Shown: positions 53,140-63,808 of the stretch, piece after piece
Layout: each line of letters begins with the position of its first letter
Numbering within the stretch: the stretch's first letter is position 1
Assembly: GCA_035532475.1 (NCBI GenBank)
Contig: DATKQY010000056.1
Coordinates: 93,744 to 157,743 of the forward strand
Origin: DATKQY01 sp035532475
GTDB lineage: Bacteria > Actinomycetota > Acidimicrobiia > Acidimicrobiales > Bog-793
Direction of reading: 5' to 3'
DNA length: 64,000 nt
Notes under the pieces: generated by a model
What the model saw: the letters and a program-made list of their open reading frames with translations, nothing else
Told to the model about the DNA's origin: nothing
Databases searched by the model: none
Program-made: the position numbers and the translations under genes

Positions 53140-54365
53140 TGCCGACGAACGCCCGCTCATCGGCGCCGCCCCGCTCGGCGCCGGCTCGCCTCGACGGGGC
53201 GGACAGCGCCGTGGCGAGGGCGCGAGCGCTCGCCCCCGCGCTCTCGGGCCGGGCCGCCGAGCACGACCGGACCGGCGAGTTCCCGGCCGCCGACTTCGCC
53301 GAGCTTCGCGCGGCAGGCCTGCTCGGGCTGATGGTCCCCCGGCGCCTCGGCGGGCCGGGCGCCTCGTTCGCCGACTACGCCGAGGTCGCGTTGGTCCTCG
53401 GCGAGGCGAGCGGCGCCAGCGGCCTCGTATTCAACATGCACGCCTCGATCACCGGCGCGCTCGCCCTCGCGCCGGACGCGCTCGCCGAAGCGCTCGGCGC
53501 GAGCAGTTCGTTCTTCGCGGCCCGCGACCGGGTGCTGCTCGGCGCCCTCGATGGCGCGCTCTACGCCGTCGCGATGAGCGAGCGGGGGGCGGGCTCCCGG
53601 CTGTCGGCGATGGCGACCTCGTACACGAGGGCCCCGGACGGCTTCCACATCAAGGGGACGAAGTCGTTCGTCTCGGGCGCCGGCGCCGCCGACGCCTACC
53701 TCGTCGCCGCGCGGGCCGCCGGCGAGGAACCGGCGAGGGTGTCGTACTTCCTCGTCCCCGCGGGTCACGGCGTGGCGGTCAAGCGCTGCTGGGACGCGCT
53801 CGGCATGCGGGCGACGTGCAGCGACGACGTCAGCTTCGACGTCACCGTCGCCGCCGACGCGCTCGTCGGCGGCGTCGAGGGACTGGCGCTGCTGATCGCC
53901 CGGACGATGCCCCAGTGGCTGGTGGCGAGCTACGCCGCCGTCTACGTCGGCGTCGCCCGCGCCGCGATCGCCGCGGCCGTGGAGCACCTACGGTCCCGCG
54001 GGCTCGACCGCCTCCCGGCGGTCCGCGCTCGGGTCGGCCGCGCCGACGCCGCTGTCGCGGGCGCCGAGCTGGCCGTGCGCGAAGCGGCACGGCGCGTCGA
54101 CGCGGCACCCGGCGAACGCGAGACGGCCCGCGCGGTCTGGCGCGCCAAGCTCCTCGCCGGGGACACGGCGGTGCAGGTGGCGGCGTCAATGCTCGAAGCC
54201 GCCGGTACCGCCGCGACCCGCCGGGGGCACCCGCTCGAGCGCCTCTACCGCGACGCCCGCTGCGGCGCCCTGCAGCCGGCGACCTCCGACGTCTGCGCCG
54301 ACTGGCTCGGCGTCGCCGCCCTCGGCGGCGACCCGGACAGCGACGCCGCGGTGCCCCGGTGGTGA
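53139..54365 (+). CDS. Acyl-CoA dehydrogenase family flavoprotein
   Basis: A 408-residue protein with the ACAD fold: N-terminal helices (FAELRAAGLLGLMVPRRLGG), AMSERGAGSRLSAMATSYTR, the flavin-binding IKGTKSFVSGAGAADAYLVA and a C-terminal helical domain with LYRDARCGALQPATSDVCADW. The usual catalytic Glu context (YEGT-x-E) is replaced by LQPATSD, as in divergent ACAD-like oxidases or hydroxylases, so it may oxidise a biosynthetic intermediate rather than do beta-oxidation. It lies in a translationally coupled operon with a methyltransferase and the type III PKS. The substrate is unknown. Confidence 0.83.
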   Translation: MPTNARSSAPPRSAPARLDGADSAVARARALAPALSGRAAEHDRTGEFPAADFAELRAAGLLGLMVPRRLGGPGASFADYAEVALVLGEASGASGLVFNMHASITGALALAPDALAEALGASSSFFAARDRVLLGALDGALYAVAMSERGAGSRLSAMATSYTRAPDGFHIKGTKSFVSGAGAADAYLVAARAAGEEPARVSYFLVPAGHGVAVKRCWDALGMRATCSDDVSFDVTVAADALVGGVEGLALLIARTMPQWLVASYAAVYVGVARAAIAAAVEHLRSRGLDRLPAVRARVGRADAAVAGAELAVREAARRVDAAPGERETARAVWRAKLLAGDTAVQVAASMLEAAGTAATRRGHPLERLYRDARCGALQPATSDVCADWLGVAALGGDPDSDAAVPRW

Positions 54366-55447
54366 GCGCGCCCGGGCGGGCGCTCGTCACCGGGGCGGCG
54401 AGCTCCTTCCCGGGCTCCGAGCTCCAGGGCGATCTCTGGCGCGACCACTTCGGGCCGCACTTCGGCCACAGCCGCATGGCGACTCGGATCTTCGCCAGTT
54501 CGGGGGTCGAGCGTCGCCACGCGGTCGCCAACCCACGCGTGGAGGACGTCTCTCGCTGGTCCACCGGCTTGCGCATGGAGCGTTACGTCGCCGAGGCCGT
54601 GCCGCTCGGCAAGGCCGCGCTCGCCGGTGCGCTCGACGCGGCGGCGCTCGAGGCGGCGGCGGTCGGGCTGCTCGCGGTCGTCTCCTGCACCGGCTACGCG
54701 ACGCCCGGCGTCGACGTCCAGCTGAGCCGGGACCTCGGCATGGCCGAGACGGTGCAGCGGCTGTTCGTCGGGCACATGGGCTGCTTCGCCGCGCTGCCGG
54801 GCCTCGGCGCGGTGGCCGACTTCGTCGCCGCGCGCGGCCGTCCCGCCGCACTCGTGTGCGTGGAGCTGCCGAGCCTGCACGCGCAGCCGCCGACCGACGA
54901 CGTCGAGCAGATCGTCGCCCACGCGCTGTTCAGCGACGCCGCCGCGGCCCTCGTGGTCGAGCCTGCCGATCGGGACGGGTCGCCCGCCGGCCACGCCGGG
55001 CGGCCGGGGGGGCTCGAGGTCGTCGACATTGCGGCGAGAACCGACTTCGCCACGGCCGACTACATGACCTGGGACGTCACCGACCTGGGCTTCCGCATGG
55101 GGCTGTCGCGCCAGGTGCCCGACGTCCTCGCCGCCCACGTCGGGCCGATCGTCGGCGAACTCCTCGCGAGAAACGGCATCCGGCGCGACGACGTCGGCGC
55201 CTGGGCCGTGCACCCGGGGGGGCCGCGCATCTTGGACGTCGTCGCAGAGCGGCTCGGCCTCGGCGACGACGCCCTGGCGCCGTCGCGTCAGGTGCTCGCC
55301 CTGCACGGCAACTGCTCGTCGGCGACGGTGCTCCTGGTGCTCGAGGAGCTCCAGCGCCTCGGCGCGCCGGCACCGGGGCGCTACGTCGTCGCCCTCGCCT
55401 TCGGACCCGGGCTCACGCTGTACGGCGCGCTGCTCCGCGCCCGCTGA
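54362..55447 (+). CDS. Type III polyketide synthase (chalcone/stilbene synthase family)
   Basis: A 361-residue thiolase-fold homodimeric enzyme that condenses an acyl-CoA starter with malonyl-CoA units. The catalytic triad is visible: Cys141 in GHMGCFAALPGL, His284 in WAVHPGGPRIL and Asn317 in LHGNCSSATVL. SCTGYATPGVDVQLSRDLGM and YVVALAFGPGLTLYGALL are family signatures. The product could be an alkylpyrone, alkylresorcinol or naphthol. The operon adds a methyltransferase, an ACAD-like enzyme and a nitroreductase as tailoring functions. It overlaps the ACAD gene by 4 bp and ends the operon. Confidence 0.93.
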   Translation: MSAPGRALVTGAASSFPGSELQGDLWRDHFGPHFGHSRMATRIFASSGVERRHAVANPRVEDVSRWSTGLRMERYVAEAVPLGKAALAGALDAAALEAAAVGLLAVVSCTGYATPGVDVQLSRDLGMAETVQRLFVGHMGCFAALPGLGAVADFVAARGRPAALVCVELPSLHAQPPTDDVEQIVAHALFSDAAAALVVEPADRDGSPAGHAGRPGGLEVVDIAARTDFATADYMTWDVTDLGFRMGLSRQVPDVLAAHVGPIVGELLARNGIRRDDVGAWAVHPGGPRILDVVAERLGLGDDALAPSRQVLALHGNCSSATVLLVLEELQRLGAPAPGRYVVALAFGPGLTLYGALLRAR

Positions 55448-55523
55448 GCCACGGTCGCACGGGGCAGACCGCCGGCGCGGCCTGCCCCCGCGTTCGCTGC
55501 CGCGACGAGGCGGCGGCCCCGCG

Positions 55524-56282
55524 CTAGATGTTGCGCCCGATCACGCCGCCGAGCACGCCTCCGAGCCCGGCGCCCGCCGCCGTGTCGACGCCGACGTCGC
55601 GCCCGAGGAAGGGCTCGAGCGAGCGTGCCAGCACCGCGAGGGGCATGCTCTGGAGCCAGATCGTGCCGGGCCCCGTGAGGACGACGAGGTGGTACCCGTC
55701 GCCGCCGAAGAGCTTGTTGGCGATGCCGGGGACGCGCGTGATCTGGAAGCTCACCGTGTCCTGGAACACGCCGACGTGCCCCGGGTGCACGAGGAGCGTC
55801 TGGCCCGCGGCGAGGTCGTAGCTGATGATCTCGCCGGACAGCTCGACCCACGCCGTCCCTTGACCCTCGAGCTTCTCCAGGATGAAGCCGTCGCCACCCC
55901 ACATCCCGCCGCGGAACGTCTGCTGCAGGCCGACGGTCGGGTTGATCCCGGGGGTGCCGCACAGCCAACCGTGACGGTGCACCAAGAAGCCGCCCTGGGG
56001 GGTGATCTCGATCGGGAAGATCCGGCCGGGCATCTTCGCCGCGAAGGTGACCGATCCCTGGCCACCGGTGCTCTCGTAACGGGTGAGGAACAGCCCGCCT
56101 CCGCCGGCCATCCGCTTCAGTCCCGCCATGAAGCCCTTAGTGCCGCCGGTGTTGACGGTCTGGGACATCTGCACGTTGGCGGTCATCCACGACAGCTCAC
56201 CGTGGGTCGAGATCACCGCATCGCCGGCATCGAGCGTCACATCGAGCACCGGAAGCGTCGTTCCCCTCACCTCTGCCTGCAT
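55524..56282 (-). CDS. AIM24/TIGR00266 family protein
   Basis: A 252-residue beta-rich protein of the AIM24 family: DVTLDAGDAVISTHGELSWM, TKGFMAGLKRMAGGGGLFLT, ITPQGGFLVHRHGWLC, GGMWGGDGFILEKLEGQGTA, ISYDLAAGQTLLVHPGHVGV, NKLFGGDGYHLVVLTGPGTI and a Gly-rich C-terminus. The family is widespread but biochemically undefined; yeast Aim24 is mitochondrial. No signal or helix is seen. AAGGGG lies 6 nt before the ATG. It is divergent from the hydrogenase operon across 171 bp. Confidence 0.85.
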   Translation of the reverse strand: MQAEVRGTTLPVLDVTLDAGDAVISTHGELSWMTANVQMSQTVNTGGTKGFMAGLKRMAGGGGLFLTRYESTGGQGSVTFAAKMPGRIFPIEITPQGGFLVHRHGWLCGTPGINPTVGLQQTFRGGMWGGDGFILEKLEGQGTAWVELSGEIISYDLAAGQTLLVHPGHVGVFQDTVSFQITRVPGIANKLFGGDGYHLVVLTGPGTIWLQSMPLAVLARSLEPFLGRDVGVDTAAGAGLGGVLGGVIGRNI

Positions 56283-56440
56283 CGACTACCCCTTCCCCGT
56301 TCGTCGGAAGCACCGGACAGCGCCGGCACGGTGCCGACATTCTGCACGCGTGGCGACCGTTCTGCTCGAGTGTTCGCGCCAGCGGCGGGTGCGTCCGGCC
56401 ACAGGTCGTTCGGCCCTAGCTGGCGCGACGGCGACCTGCC

Positions 56441-56446
56441 TAGCAT
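56441..56446 (+). promoter_or_regulatory. Putative -10 element (TAGCAT) for the hydrogenase operon
   Basis: TAGCAT ends 7 nt before the first hydrogenase ATG (56454), with no Shine-Dalgarno sequence in the gap. This suggests a leaderless operon mRNA. A second TAGCTG-like hexamer lies about 24 bp upstream. No regulator site was recognised. Confidence 0.4.
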
Positions 56447-56453
56447 CGGCCTC

Positions 56454-57667
<1,214 letters not shown>

Positions 57668-57671
<4 letters not shown>

Positions 57672-58141
57672 TCGAGGACCTGGCCGAGCTCGTCGCCCGG
57701 CACCCGCTGCTCGAGGGCCTGCACGGCGCCATCCCCGAGCTCGTCGCCGGCTGTGCGCACAACGTGGCGTTCGACACCGGCGCGCTCCTGCTCGCCGAGG
57801 GCGAGCCGGCCGACACGCTCTACCTGCTGCGGCGCGGCCGGGTCGCCCTCGAGGTGCACTCGCCAGGCCGGGGCGCGCTCGTCATCGAGACGCTCGAGGC
57901 GGGCGCGGCCGTCGGGTGGTCGTGGCTCTTCCCGCCGTACCGGTGGCACCTCGACGCCCGCGCCCTCGAGCCGGTCGGCGCGATCGCCGTGGACGCCAGG
58001 TGCCTGCGGGACAAGGCCGAAGCCGACCCGGCGTTCGGCTACGAGCTGATGAAGCGAGTGACCGCCGTGCTGCTCGACCGGCTCCAGGCGACACGGCTCC
58101 GACTGCTCGACCTCTACGGCAGTGACCGCCTCCCCATCTGA
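57668..58141 (+). CDS. Cyclic-nucleotide-binding domain protein of the hydrogenase operon
   Basis: A 157-residue Crp-like effector domain: [40 protein letters not shown] and a terminal dimer helix ([20 protein letters not shown]). There is no C-terminal DNA-binding HTH, so it cannot act as a classical Crp/Fnr regulator by itself. Similar stand-alone proteins occur in group 3b hydrogenase operons. It may bind a nucleotide or cofactor, or contact the complex. It overlaps the ferredoxin gene by 4 bp and the flavin-reductase gene by 20 bp. Confidence 0.85.
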
Positions 58142-59009
58142 GGCACCGGCTCTGCGGAGCGGGGCGCCGAACCCGGTCACCGGCGCGCCGGGGCCGCTCG
58201 TCCCCTCGCCCTGCCGCGTCGTCGGCCGAAGGACCGAGACCGACGACGTCGTGACGCTCCTCCTCGAGCCCCCACCGGACGCCTCGCTCACCTGGCGCCC
58301 CGGGCAGTTCAACATGCTCACCGCCTTCGGCGTCGGCGAGGTGGCGATCTCGGTCAGCGGCGTTCCCGGCGAGCAGGGACCGCTCCGCCACACGGTGCGG
58401 GACGTCGGTGCCGTCTCCCACGCCCTTTGCAGCGCGCCCGTCGGCTCGGTCGTCGGCGTGCGCGGCGCCTACGGGACCGACTGGGGCGTCGACGACGTCG
58501 GCGACGCCGACGTGGTCGTCGTCGCCGGCGGGATCGGCCTCGCGCCGCTCCGGGGCGCCGTCTGGACGGTCGCCGGACGCATCGGCGCCGGGGGCGGGCG
58601 CCTCTTCGTCGCCGTCGGCGCGCGCCTTCCCGATCAGGTGGTCTTCGGCGACGACCTCATCGCATGGCGCGAGGCGGGCGCCGAGGTGGCGCTGACGGTC
58701 GACGCGGCGGCCCCCGGATGGGTCGGGCCGGTCGGCCTCGTCACCACGCTGCTGCCCAAGATGGCCTTCGACCCGGCCCGCACGGTCGCCATGGTCTGCG
58801 GACCGGAGGTCATGATGCGTTTCGTCGCCCGCGAACTGCTCGATCGCGGCGTCGACCCGGGACGGATCCGGGTCTCCCTCGAGCGCAACATGCAGTGCGG
58901 CGTGGGCCTGTGCGGCCACTGCCAGCTCGGGCCCTTACTGGTGTGCCGCGACGGTCCAGTCCTCCCCTACCGGCGCGTGGCCAAGCTGATGACCGAGCGC
59001 GAGCGATGA
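58122..59009 (+). CDS. Hydrogenase FAD/NAD(P)-binding (gamma) subunit, HyhG-type
   Basis: A 295-residue ferredoxin-reductase-like subunit: [20 protein letters not shown] (FAD-binding), [31 protein letters not shown] (NAD(P)-binding), [16 protein letters not shown] and a C-terminal [2Fe-2S] motif, [19 protein letters not shown]. It exchanges electrons with NAD(P)H, allowing H2 to be linked to pyridine nucleotide pools. GTG 58122 overlaps the cNMP gene by 20 bp. It ends 4 bp into the small-subunit gene (ATGA). Confidence 0.93.
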   Translation: MTASPSEAPALRSGAPNPVTGAPGPLVPSPCRVVGRRTETDDVVTLLLEPPPDASLTWRPGQFNMLTAFGVGEVAISVSGVPGEQGPLRHTVRDVGAVSHALCSAPVGSVVGVRGAYGTDWGVDDVGDADVVVVAGGIGLAPLRGAVWTVAGRIGAGGGRLFVAVGARLPDQVVFGDDLIAWREAGAEVALTVDAAAPGWVGPVGLVTTLLPKMAFDPARTVAMVCGPEVMMRFVARELLDRGVDPGRIRVSLERNMQCGVGLCGHCQLGPLLVCRDGPVLPYRRVAKLMTERER

Positions 59010-59815
59010 CGGCCTCCGGGGCGGTCGGCGGCGGCCGCCCGAGCGTCGCGGTGTGGAAGTTCGCCTCGTGCGACGGCTGCCAGCTGAGCCTGCTCGACTG
59101 CGAGGACGAGCTCCTCGTGCTCGCCGGCGCGGTGCGCATCGCCCACTTCACCGAGATGTCGCGCGCAACGGTCGAGGGGCCGTACGACCTCTCCCTCGTC
59201 GAGGGCTCGATCACCTCCGAAGACGACGCCCGCAGGATCCGCGAGGTGCGCGCCGCCTCGCGCACGCTCGTGACCATCGGTGCCTGCGCGACGGCCGGCG
59301 GGATCCAGGGCCTGCGCAACTTCGCCGCGGGCGGCGAGTACGCGGCGACCGTCTACGCCCATCCGGAGTACCTGGCGACGCTCGACACCTCGACGCCGAT
59401 CGCCGACCACGTCCAGGTCGACTTCGAGCTCCACGGCTGCCCGATCGACCGGTCCGCGCTGGTCGAGGTGCTCAGCGCGTTCCTCGCGGGCCGCAAGCCG
59501 GTCATCCCCGGTCACAGCGTTTGCGAGGAGTGCAAGGCGCGCGGCACGACCTGCCTCCTCGTCGGCAAGGGGATCGCGTGCCTCGGACCCGTGACCCGCG
59601 CGGGCTGCGGCGCGCTCTGCCCGGCGGTCGATCGCGGCTGCTTCGGCTGCTTCGGTCCGGCCGAGACGGCGAACACCGCGTCGCTCGCCGGGCGCCTGCT
59701 CCAGCTCGGCACGGCGCCGGGCGACGTCTCCCGCCTCTTCCGCACGTTCAACGCCAACGCCCCCGCCTTCCGAGAGGAGAGCCTCGCCCATGACCCACGG
59801 CGCCCGGCCGACTGA
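59006..59815 (+). CDS. [NiFe]-hydrogenase small subunit (group 3b)
   Basis: A 269-residue subunit carrying the proximal 4Fe-4S cluster: [20 protein letters not shown] with Cys22 and Cys25, [45 protein letters not shown] and a further Cys-rich region ([32 protein letters not shown]). There is no Tat signal peptide, which agrees with a cytoplasmic group 3 enzyme. Its end overlaps the large subunit gene by 26 bp, an unusually long overlap for this operon. Confidence 0.94.
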   Translation: MTASGAVGGGRPSVAVWKFASCDGCQLSLLDCEDELLVLAGAVRIAHFTEMSRATVEGPYDLSLVEGSITSEDDARRIREVRAASRTLVTIGACATAGGIQGLRNFAAGGEYAATVYAHPEYLATLDTSTPIADHVQVDFELHGCPIDRSALVEVLSAFLAGRKPVIPGHSVCEECKARGTTCLLVGKGIACLGPVTRAGCGALCPAVDRGCFGCFGPAETANTASLAGRLLQLGTAPGDVSRLFRTFNANAPAFREESLAHDPRRPAD

Positions 59816-61097
59816 GCGCACGATCGCCGTCGAGGGCCTCGCCCGGGTCGAGGGCGAGGGGTCGCTTCGCGCCGTGGTGCGCGACGGCACCGTCTCCGAC
59901 GTCGAGCTGACCATCTTCGAGCCACCCCGGTTCTTCGAGGCGCTGCTCCGCGGCCGGCGCCACGTCGAGGCGCCGGACATCACGGCTCGCATCTGCGGCA
60001 TCTGCCCCGTCGCTTATCAGATGAGCGCCTGCCGGGCCATCGAGGACGCCTGCGGCGTCGAGGTCGGCGGACCGATCTCGGCGCTGCGGCGGCTCCTCTA
60101 CTGCGGCGAGTGGATCCAGAGCCACGCCCTGCACGTCTACCTGCTCCACGCTCCGGACTTCTTCAGCTGCGAGGACGCGGTCGAGCTCGCCGAGCGTGAC
60201 CGCACGGCGGTCGAGCGGGGGCTGCGGCTGAAGAAGGCGGGCAACTTGTTGATGGAGACGGTGGGCGGGCGCGCCATCCACCCGGTGAACGTGCGTGTCG
60301 GCGGCTTCTACCGGGCGCCGTCGGCCGAGCAGATCGCCGCGCTCGCCGAGCCGCTGCGCGCCGCGCGCGACCTCGCGCTCGAGACGGTCGCCTGGACCGC
60401 CGGGTTCGACTTCCCCGACGTCGAGAGCGACTACCTCTTCGTCGCCCTGCACGAGCCGGACCGTTACGCCATCGAGTCGGGGCGCGTCCGGTCCTCGGGC
60501 GGGCTCGACACCACCGCTGCCGGCTTCGACGCCGCCGTCATCGAGGAGCACGTCGCCCGCTCGACCGCGCTCCACGCACGGCTCGACGGGCGTGAGGCCT
60601 ATCTGACCGGTCCGCTGGCGCGCTACTCGCTCAACCGGGACCAGCTCGGCGCGCTGGCCCGACAGGCCGCCGACGCCGCCGGTCTCGGTGAGACCTGCCG
60701 CAATCCCTTCCGGAGCATCGTCGTGCGAAGCGTCGAGCTCGTCGAGGCGTGCGACGAGGCGCTGCGGCTCGTCACCTCCTACGAGCCGCCGAGTCCGCCG
60801 GCGGTCGACGTGCCAGCGCGCTCCGGCGTGGGCGTCGCAGCCACCGAGGCGCCACGAGGTCTGCTGTTCCACCGCTACGAGCTCGACGCCGACGGCCTCA
60901 TCACCTCGGCGCGCATCGTGCCCCCGACGTCCCAGAACCAGCTCAGCATCGAGGCCGACCTGCGCCGAGTGGTCGAGGGTGGCCTTCACCTCAGCGACGA
61001 GTCGCTCACCTGGCGCTGCGAGCAGGCGGTGCGGAACCACGATCCGTGCATCTCCTGCGCCGCCCACTTCCTCGACGTCGAGGTGGTGCGCTCATGA
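59790..61097 (+). CDS. [NiFe]-hydrogenase large subunit (group 3b)
   Basis: A 435-residue catalytic subunit. The N-terminal L1 motif ARICGICP provides Cys69 and Cys72, and the C-terminal L2 motif [11 protein letters not shown] provides Cys420 and Cys423, giving the four Ni-Fe ligands. The nine residues after His426 form the C-terminal extension expected to be removed by the protease encoded next. [13 protein letters not shown] at 14-26 is also typical. It oxidises or evolves H2 in the cytoplasm with NAD(P). The next gene overlaps by 4 bp (ATGA). Confidence 0.95.
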   Translation: MTHGARPTERTIAVEGLARVEGEGSLRAVVRDGTVSDVELTIFEPPRFFEALLRGRRHVEAPDITARICGICPVAYQMSACRAIEDACGVEVGGPISALRRLLYCGEWIQSHALHVYLLHAPDFFSCEDAVELAERDRTAVERGLRLKKAGNLLMETVGGRAIHPVNVRVGGFYRAPSAEQIAALAEPLRAARDLALETVAWTAGFDFPDVESDYLFVALHEPDRYAIESGRVRSSGGLDTTAAGFDAAVIEEHVARSTALHARLDGREAYLTGPLARYSLNRDQLGALARQAADAAGLGETCRNPFRSIVVRSVELVEACDEALRLVTSYEPPSPPAVDVPARSGVGVAATEAPRGLLFHRYELDADGLITSARIVPPTSQNQLSIEADLRRVVEGGLHLSDESLTWRCEQAVRNHDPCISCAAHFLDVEVVRS

Positions 61098-61582
61098 CCG
61101 AGACCACGCGCCGGGCGGTGATCGTCGCCGGGATCGGCAGCGAGTACCGACAAGACGACGGGGCCGGGGTGGCGGTCGCCCGCGCGGTCGCGATGTCGGC
61201 GGCGGGAGTGGTCGACGTCGGCCCGCTCGGCGAGCCCCTCGACCTGCTCGGCCGGTGGGACGGCGCCGACCTCGCGGTGATCGTCGACGCCACGCGCTCG
61301 GGCGCGGCGCCCGGCACGATCCAGCTCCTCGATCTCGACCTGGACGGGTCCGCTGGCACCGAGGGGCGCGGCGGGGACGCGGGTCCGTCGAGCACGCACG
61401 GCATCGGGATCGCCGGGGTCCTCCGCCTCGCCCGCGCCGTCGGCCAGGCGCCGCACCACGTCGTCGTGGTCGGCATCGAAGGCGAGCGATTCGGCCTGGG
61501 GATCGGGCTGTGCCCAGCGGTCGAACGCTCCGTGACGGAGGCGGCCGCCTACGTCCTCGAGCTCGTGACGGAGGTGCGCTGA
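61094..61582 (+). CDS. Hydrogenase maturation protease (HycI/HyaD family)
   Basis: A 162-residue nickel-dependent endopeptidase that trims the large subunit C-terminus after metal insertion. Motifs are IVAGIGSEYRQDDGAGVAVA (the usual GNxLxxDDG is changed to GSEYRQDDG, keeping the metal Asp), LAVIVDATRSGAAPGTIQLL (second Asp) and SSTHGIGIAGVLRLA (metal His), with VVVVGIEGERFGLGIGLCPA. It is placed directly after the large subunit and before HypC with 1-4 bp overlaps. Confidence 0.9.
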   Translation: MTETTRRAVIVAGIGSEYRQDDGAGVAVARAVAMSAAGVVDVGPLGEPLDLLGRWDGADLAVIVDATRSGAAPGTIQLLDLDLDGSAGTEGRGGDAGPSSTHGIGIAGVLRLARAVGQAPHHVVVVGIEGERFGLGIGLCPAVERSVTEAAAYVLELVTEVR

Positions 61583-61845
61583 TGTGCCAGCAGCGGTTGC
61601 AGCGGGTGGTGCAGGGGCCGATCGGTGGGACGGTGTGCGTGGAGGACGCCGACCGCCGGCGCCACGTCGTCTCGCTCCTCGCCTACGACGGGCCGCCCCC
61701 CGTGGTCGGCGACTGGCTCGTCGTGCACAGCGGCTACGCGCTCGACCGGGTCGACGCCGAGGACGCAGAAGCCATCCTCGCCGAGCTGGCGGCGGCCGAG
61801 CTGGCAACGTCGGAGCGACGGGGAGTGCAGGAGGGGGCGGAATGA
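61582..61845 (+). CDS. HypC/HupF-like hydrogenase assembly chaperone, divergent
   Basis: An 87-residue protein that keeps the essential Cys2 after the initiator Met but begins MCQQRLQRVVQGPIGGTVC instead of the usual MCLAIPG. The OB-like core follows (VSLLAYDGPPPVVGDWLVVH, then SGYALDRVDAEDAEAILAEL), matching the HypC pattern of VGDYVLVHVGFAI and a C-terminal helix. HypC carries the Fe(CN)2CO unit with HypD to the large subunit. HypA, B, D, E and F are not in the window and must be elsewhere. It overlaps its neighbours by 1 and 4 bp. Confidence 0.82.
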   Translation: MCQQRLQRVVQGPIGGTVCVEDADRRRHVVSLLAYDGPPPVVGDWLVVHSGYALDRVDAEDAEAILAELAAAELATSERRGVQEGAE

Positions 61846-62822
61846 GCACCAGAGGCCCCGCAGGAGCGCCTCGGCGGCTGTCGGGCGTGGCCGTCGCCGG
61901 GATGACCGCACTGATCAGCGGTGTGTCGGTCTTCGTGAACGCCTACGGCGTGCACGCGCTGCCGACGGCCGCCGTCTACACGAGCGCGAAGAACCTCGTC
62001 GCCGCGGTCCTGCTCGCCGCGGCGGTCGTCGCGATCCCCGCGCTGCGCTCCCGGAGCCTCGGCGGAGACGCCTCCTCGCCCGGTGCCGTCACGGGCCGAC
62101 CGGCGCCCTCGGCCGCACCGGCGCCCCCTCACCTGGCGCGCGCCGCCGCCCTCGCCTACGTCGGGGCGATCGGGGGCGGCCTCGCCTTCGTCCTCTTCTT
62201 CAGCGGGCTCGCCCGGACGAGCGCAGTACCCGCAGCCTTCCTCCACGACACCCTGATCGTCTGGGTCGGGGTGCTCGCGTGGCCCGCGCTCCGTGAACGA
62301 CTCTCCGTGTGGAACATCGCTGCCGTCGGGCTCCTCGTCACCGGGCAGGCCCTTGCCGCCGGCGGCGTCGGCCACCTCGTCGCCGGGGGCGGGGAGCTGA
62401 TGGTGCTCGGCGCCACGCTGCTCTGGGCGGTCGAGGTGGTCGTCGCCAAGCGGCTGCTCGCCACCTACTCGGCCGGCACGATCGCCCTCGTCCGCATGGG
62501 CGGAGGCGCCGCGGTGCTCGTCGCCTACCTCGGCGCCACCGGCCAGCTGCCCACGCTGCTCGCCCTCGACGCCCACCAGCTCGCCTGGGCGGTGCTCACC
62601 GGCGCGCTCCTCGCCGCCTACGTCGGCACCTGGCTCACGGCGCTCGCCCGGGCGCGCGCCGTCGACGTCACCGCGGTGCTGGTGGCGAGCGTCGTCGTCA
62701 CGGCGCTCCTCCAGGCGGCGGCGGGGCACGGGTCCCTCGTGCCGCAGCTCGCCGGGCTCGGCCTCGTCGTCGCGGGCACCGCCGCGGTGCTGTGGGGCTG
62801 GCCCCGGCAGGCGATGGCGTGA
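61842..62822 (+). CDS. EamA/DMT family transporter within the hydrogenase operon
   Basis: A 326-residue protein with ten hydrophobic helices in two EamA halves (SGVSVFVNAYGVHALPTAAV; AYVGAIGGGLAFVLFFSGLA; LWAVEVVVAKRLLATYSAGT; VLVASVVVTALLQAAAGHG). A Pro/Ala/Ser-rich loop separates helices 2 and 3. DMT transporters export amino acids, metabolites or sugars. The substrate here is unknown. Tight coupling (ATGA with hypC, GTGA with the DUF6390 gene) indicates cotranscription with the hydrogenase, suggesting a linked role such as metal, cofactor or reductant-related transport. Confidence 0.85.
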   Translation: MSTRGPAGAPRRLSGVAVAGMTALISGVSVFVNAYGVHALPTAAVYTSAKNLVAAVLLAAAVVAIPALRSRSLGGDASSPGAVTGRPAPSAAPAPPHLARAAALAYVGAIGGGLAFVLFFSGLARTSAVPAAFLHDTLIVWVGVLAWPALRERLSVWNIAAVGLLVTGQALAAGGVGHLVAGGGELMVLGATLLWAVEVVVAKRLLATYSAGTIALVRMGGGAAVLVAYLGATGQLPTLLALDAHQLAWAVLTGALLAAYVGTWLTALARARAVDVTAVLVASVVVTALLQAAAGHGSLVPQLAGLGLVVAGTAAVLWGWPRQAMA

Positions 62823-63676
62823 GCGGCGCTTCGGGCCCCGGTGGCCCGACGGCGCACGACGGCTCCCCCCGCCGCGACGCTGGCGGGCGGCCGGTCGTGC
62901 CGGCGCCGGGGCCGGTCCTGTTCGCCCGCTACGCCTACCCGCCGAACGCCCTCGGCTACTGCGGTCCGGCCGACCCCGCGGCGCTCCTCGGCGCGGCGAG
63001 CGACGGGAGCGATCTCGCGACCTTGGAGCAGCTCGCCGGCCGGTTCGAGGGCGCCTGGCCCTACCTCCGGCTCATCGCGACCTGCAACGGGATCGCCGAC
63101 CCGCTCGACCGCCGGGTCGTGGAGGCCTACTGGGTCGGCAACGCGCTGCTCGATCGCGTCCCGCCGTCGGTGCTCGTCGCCTCGCTCGACGAACGCTTCG
63201 AACGGCGCACCCGCCGGGATTTTGCATCGATCGCCACGTCGGTCGTCCCCCTCGGGGGGATCCCCCACCACAGCTTCCACGTCTTCGCGGTCTACCCGTG
63301 GCTCGGCCTTCTGCGCGTCGGCATGGAGGGTGCCCCGCTCACCGTGCTCGACCGCTGCCGGATCCGCTGGGGCAGCGTCGAGGCAGTGTCCGGCGACTCG
63401 GTCGTCGTGCGCTCCCGCCCGCTCCGCTTCGCCGGGAGCCGCCTCGTGCTCGGCGAGGAACGCCTCGAGGTGGCGAGCCGGGGCGTCGGCGGCGTCGGGT
63501 TCGTGGAGGACGTCGCGCCGGGCGATGTGGTGTCGCTCCACTGGGACTGGGTCTGCGACCACCTGACGCCACGCGGGCGGGCGCGACTCGAGCACTACAC
63601 GGCGCTCAACCTGCAGGCGGTGAACGCGCTGCCGTCGCCGGGACCGGCGGTCGCCGCGGACACGCGGGGCGGCTGA
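62819..63676 (+). CDS. DUF6390 family protein, last gene of the hydrogenase operon
   Basis: A 285-residue soluble protein without a signal peptide. It contains FARYAYPPNALGYCGPADPAALLGA, WPYLRLIATCNGIADPLDRRVVEAYWVGNALLDRVP, GGIPHHSFHVFAVYPWLGLL and SLHWDWVCDHLTPRGRARLEHYTALNL. This matches DUF6390, an uncharacterised family often next to actinobacterial group 3 hydrogenases. Conserved Cys and His (YCGP, HHSFHVF, WDWVCDHL) could bind metal or a cofactor. A maturation or regulatory role is inferred from position only. GTG 62819 overlaps the transporter by 4 bp. Confidence 0.78.
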   Translation: MSGASGPGGPTAHDGSPRRDAGGRPVVPAPGPVLFARYAYPPNALGYCGPADPAALLGAASDGSDLATLEQLAGRFEGAWPYLRLIATCNGIADPLDRRVVEAYWVGNALLDRVPPSVLVASLDERFERRTRRDFASIATSVVPLGGIPHHSFHVFAVYPWLGLLRVGMEGAPLTVLDRCRIRWGSVEAVSGDSVVVRSRPLRFAGSRLVLGEERLEVASRGVGGVGFVEDVAPGDVVSLHWDWVCDHLTPRGRARLEHYTALNLQAVNALPSPGPAVAADTRGG

Positions 63677-63808
63677 GCCGGGCGGCGAGGACCTCGCCGT
63701 CGAGCGTGAAGCGTGTCGCGGCCGCACGATGTCGCCCGTGCGCTCGACACCTCGGGCGACGCCCGTACAAGTAATCCGGTAGGTCGCCGGGTAGGTCGGC
63801 TCTCCACG

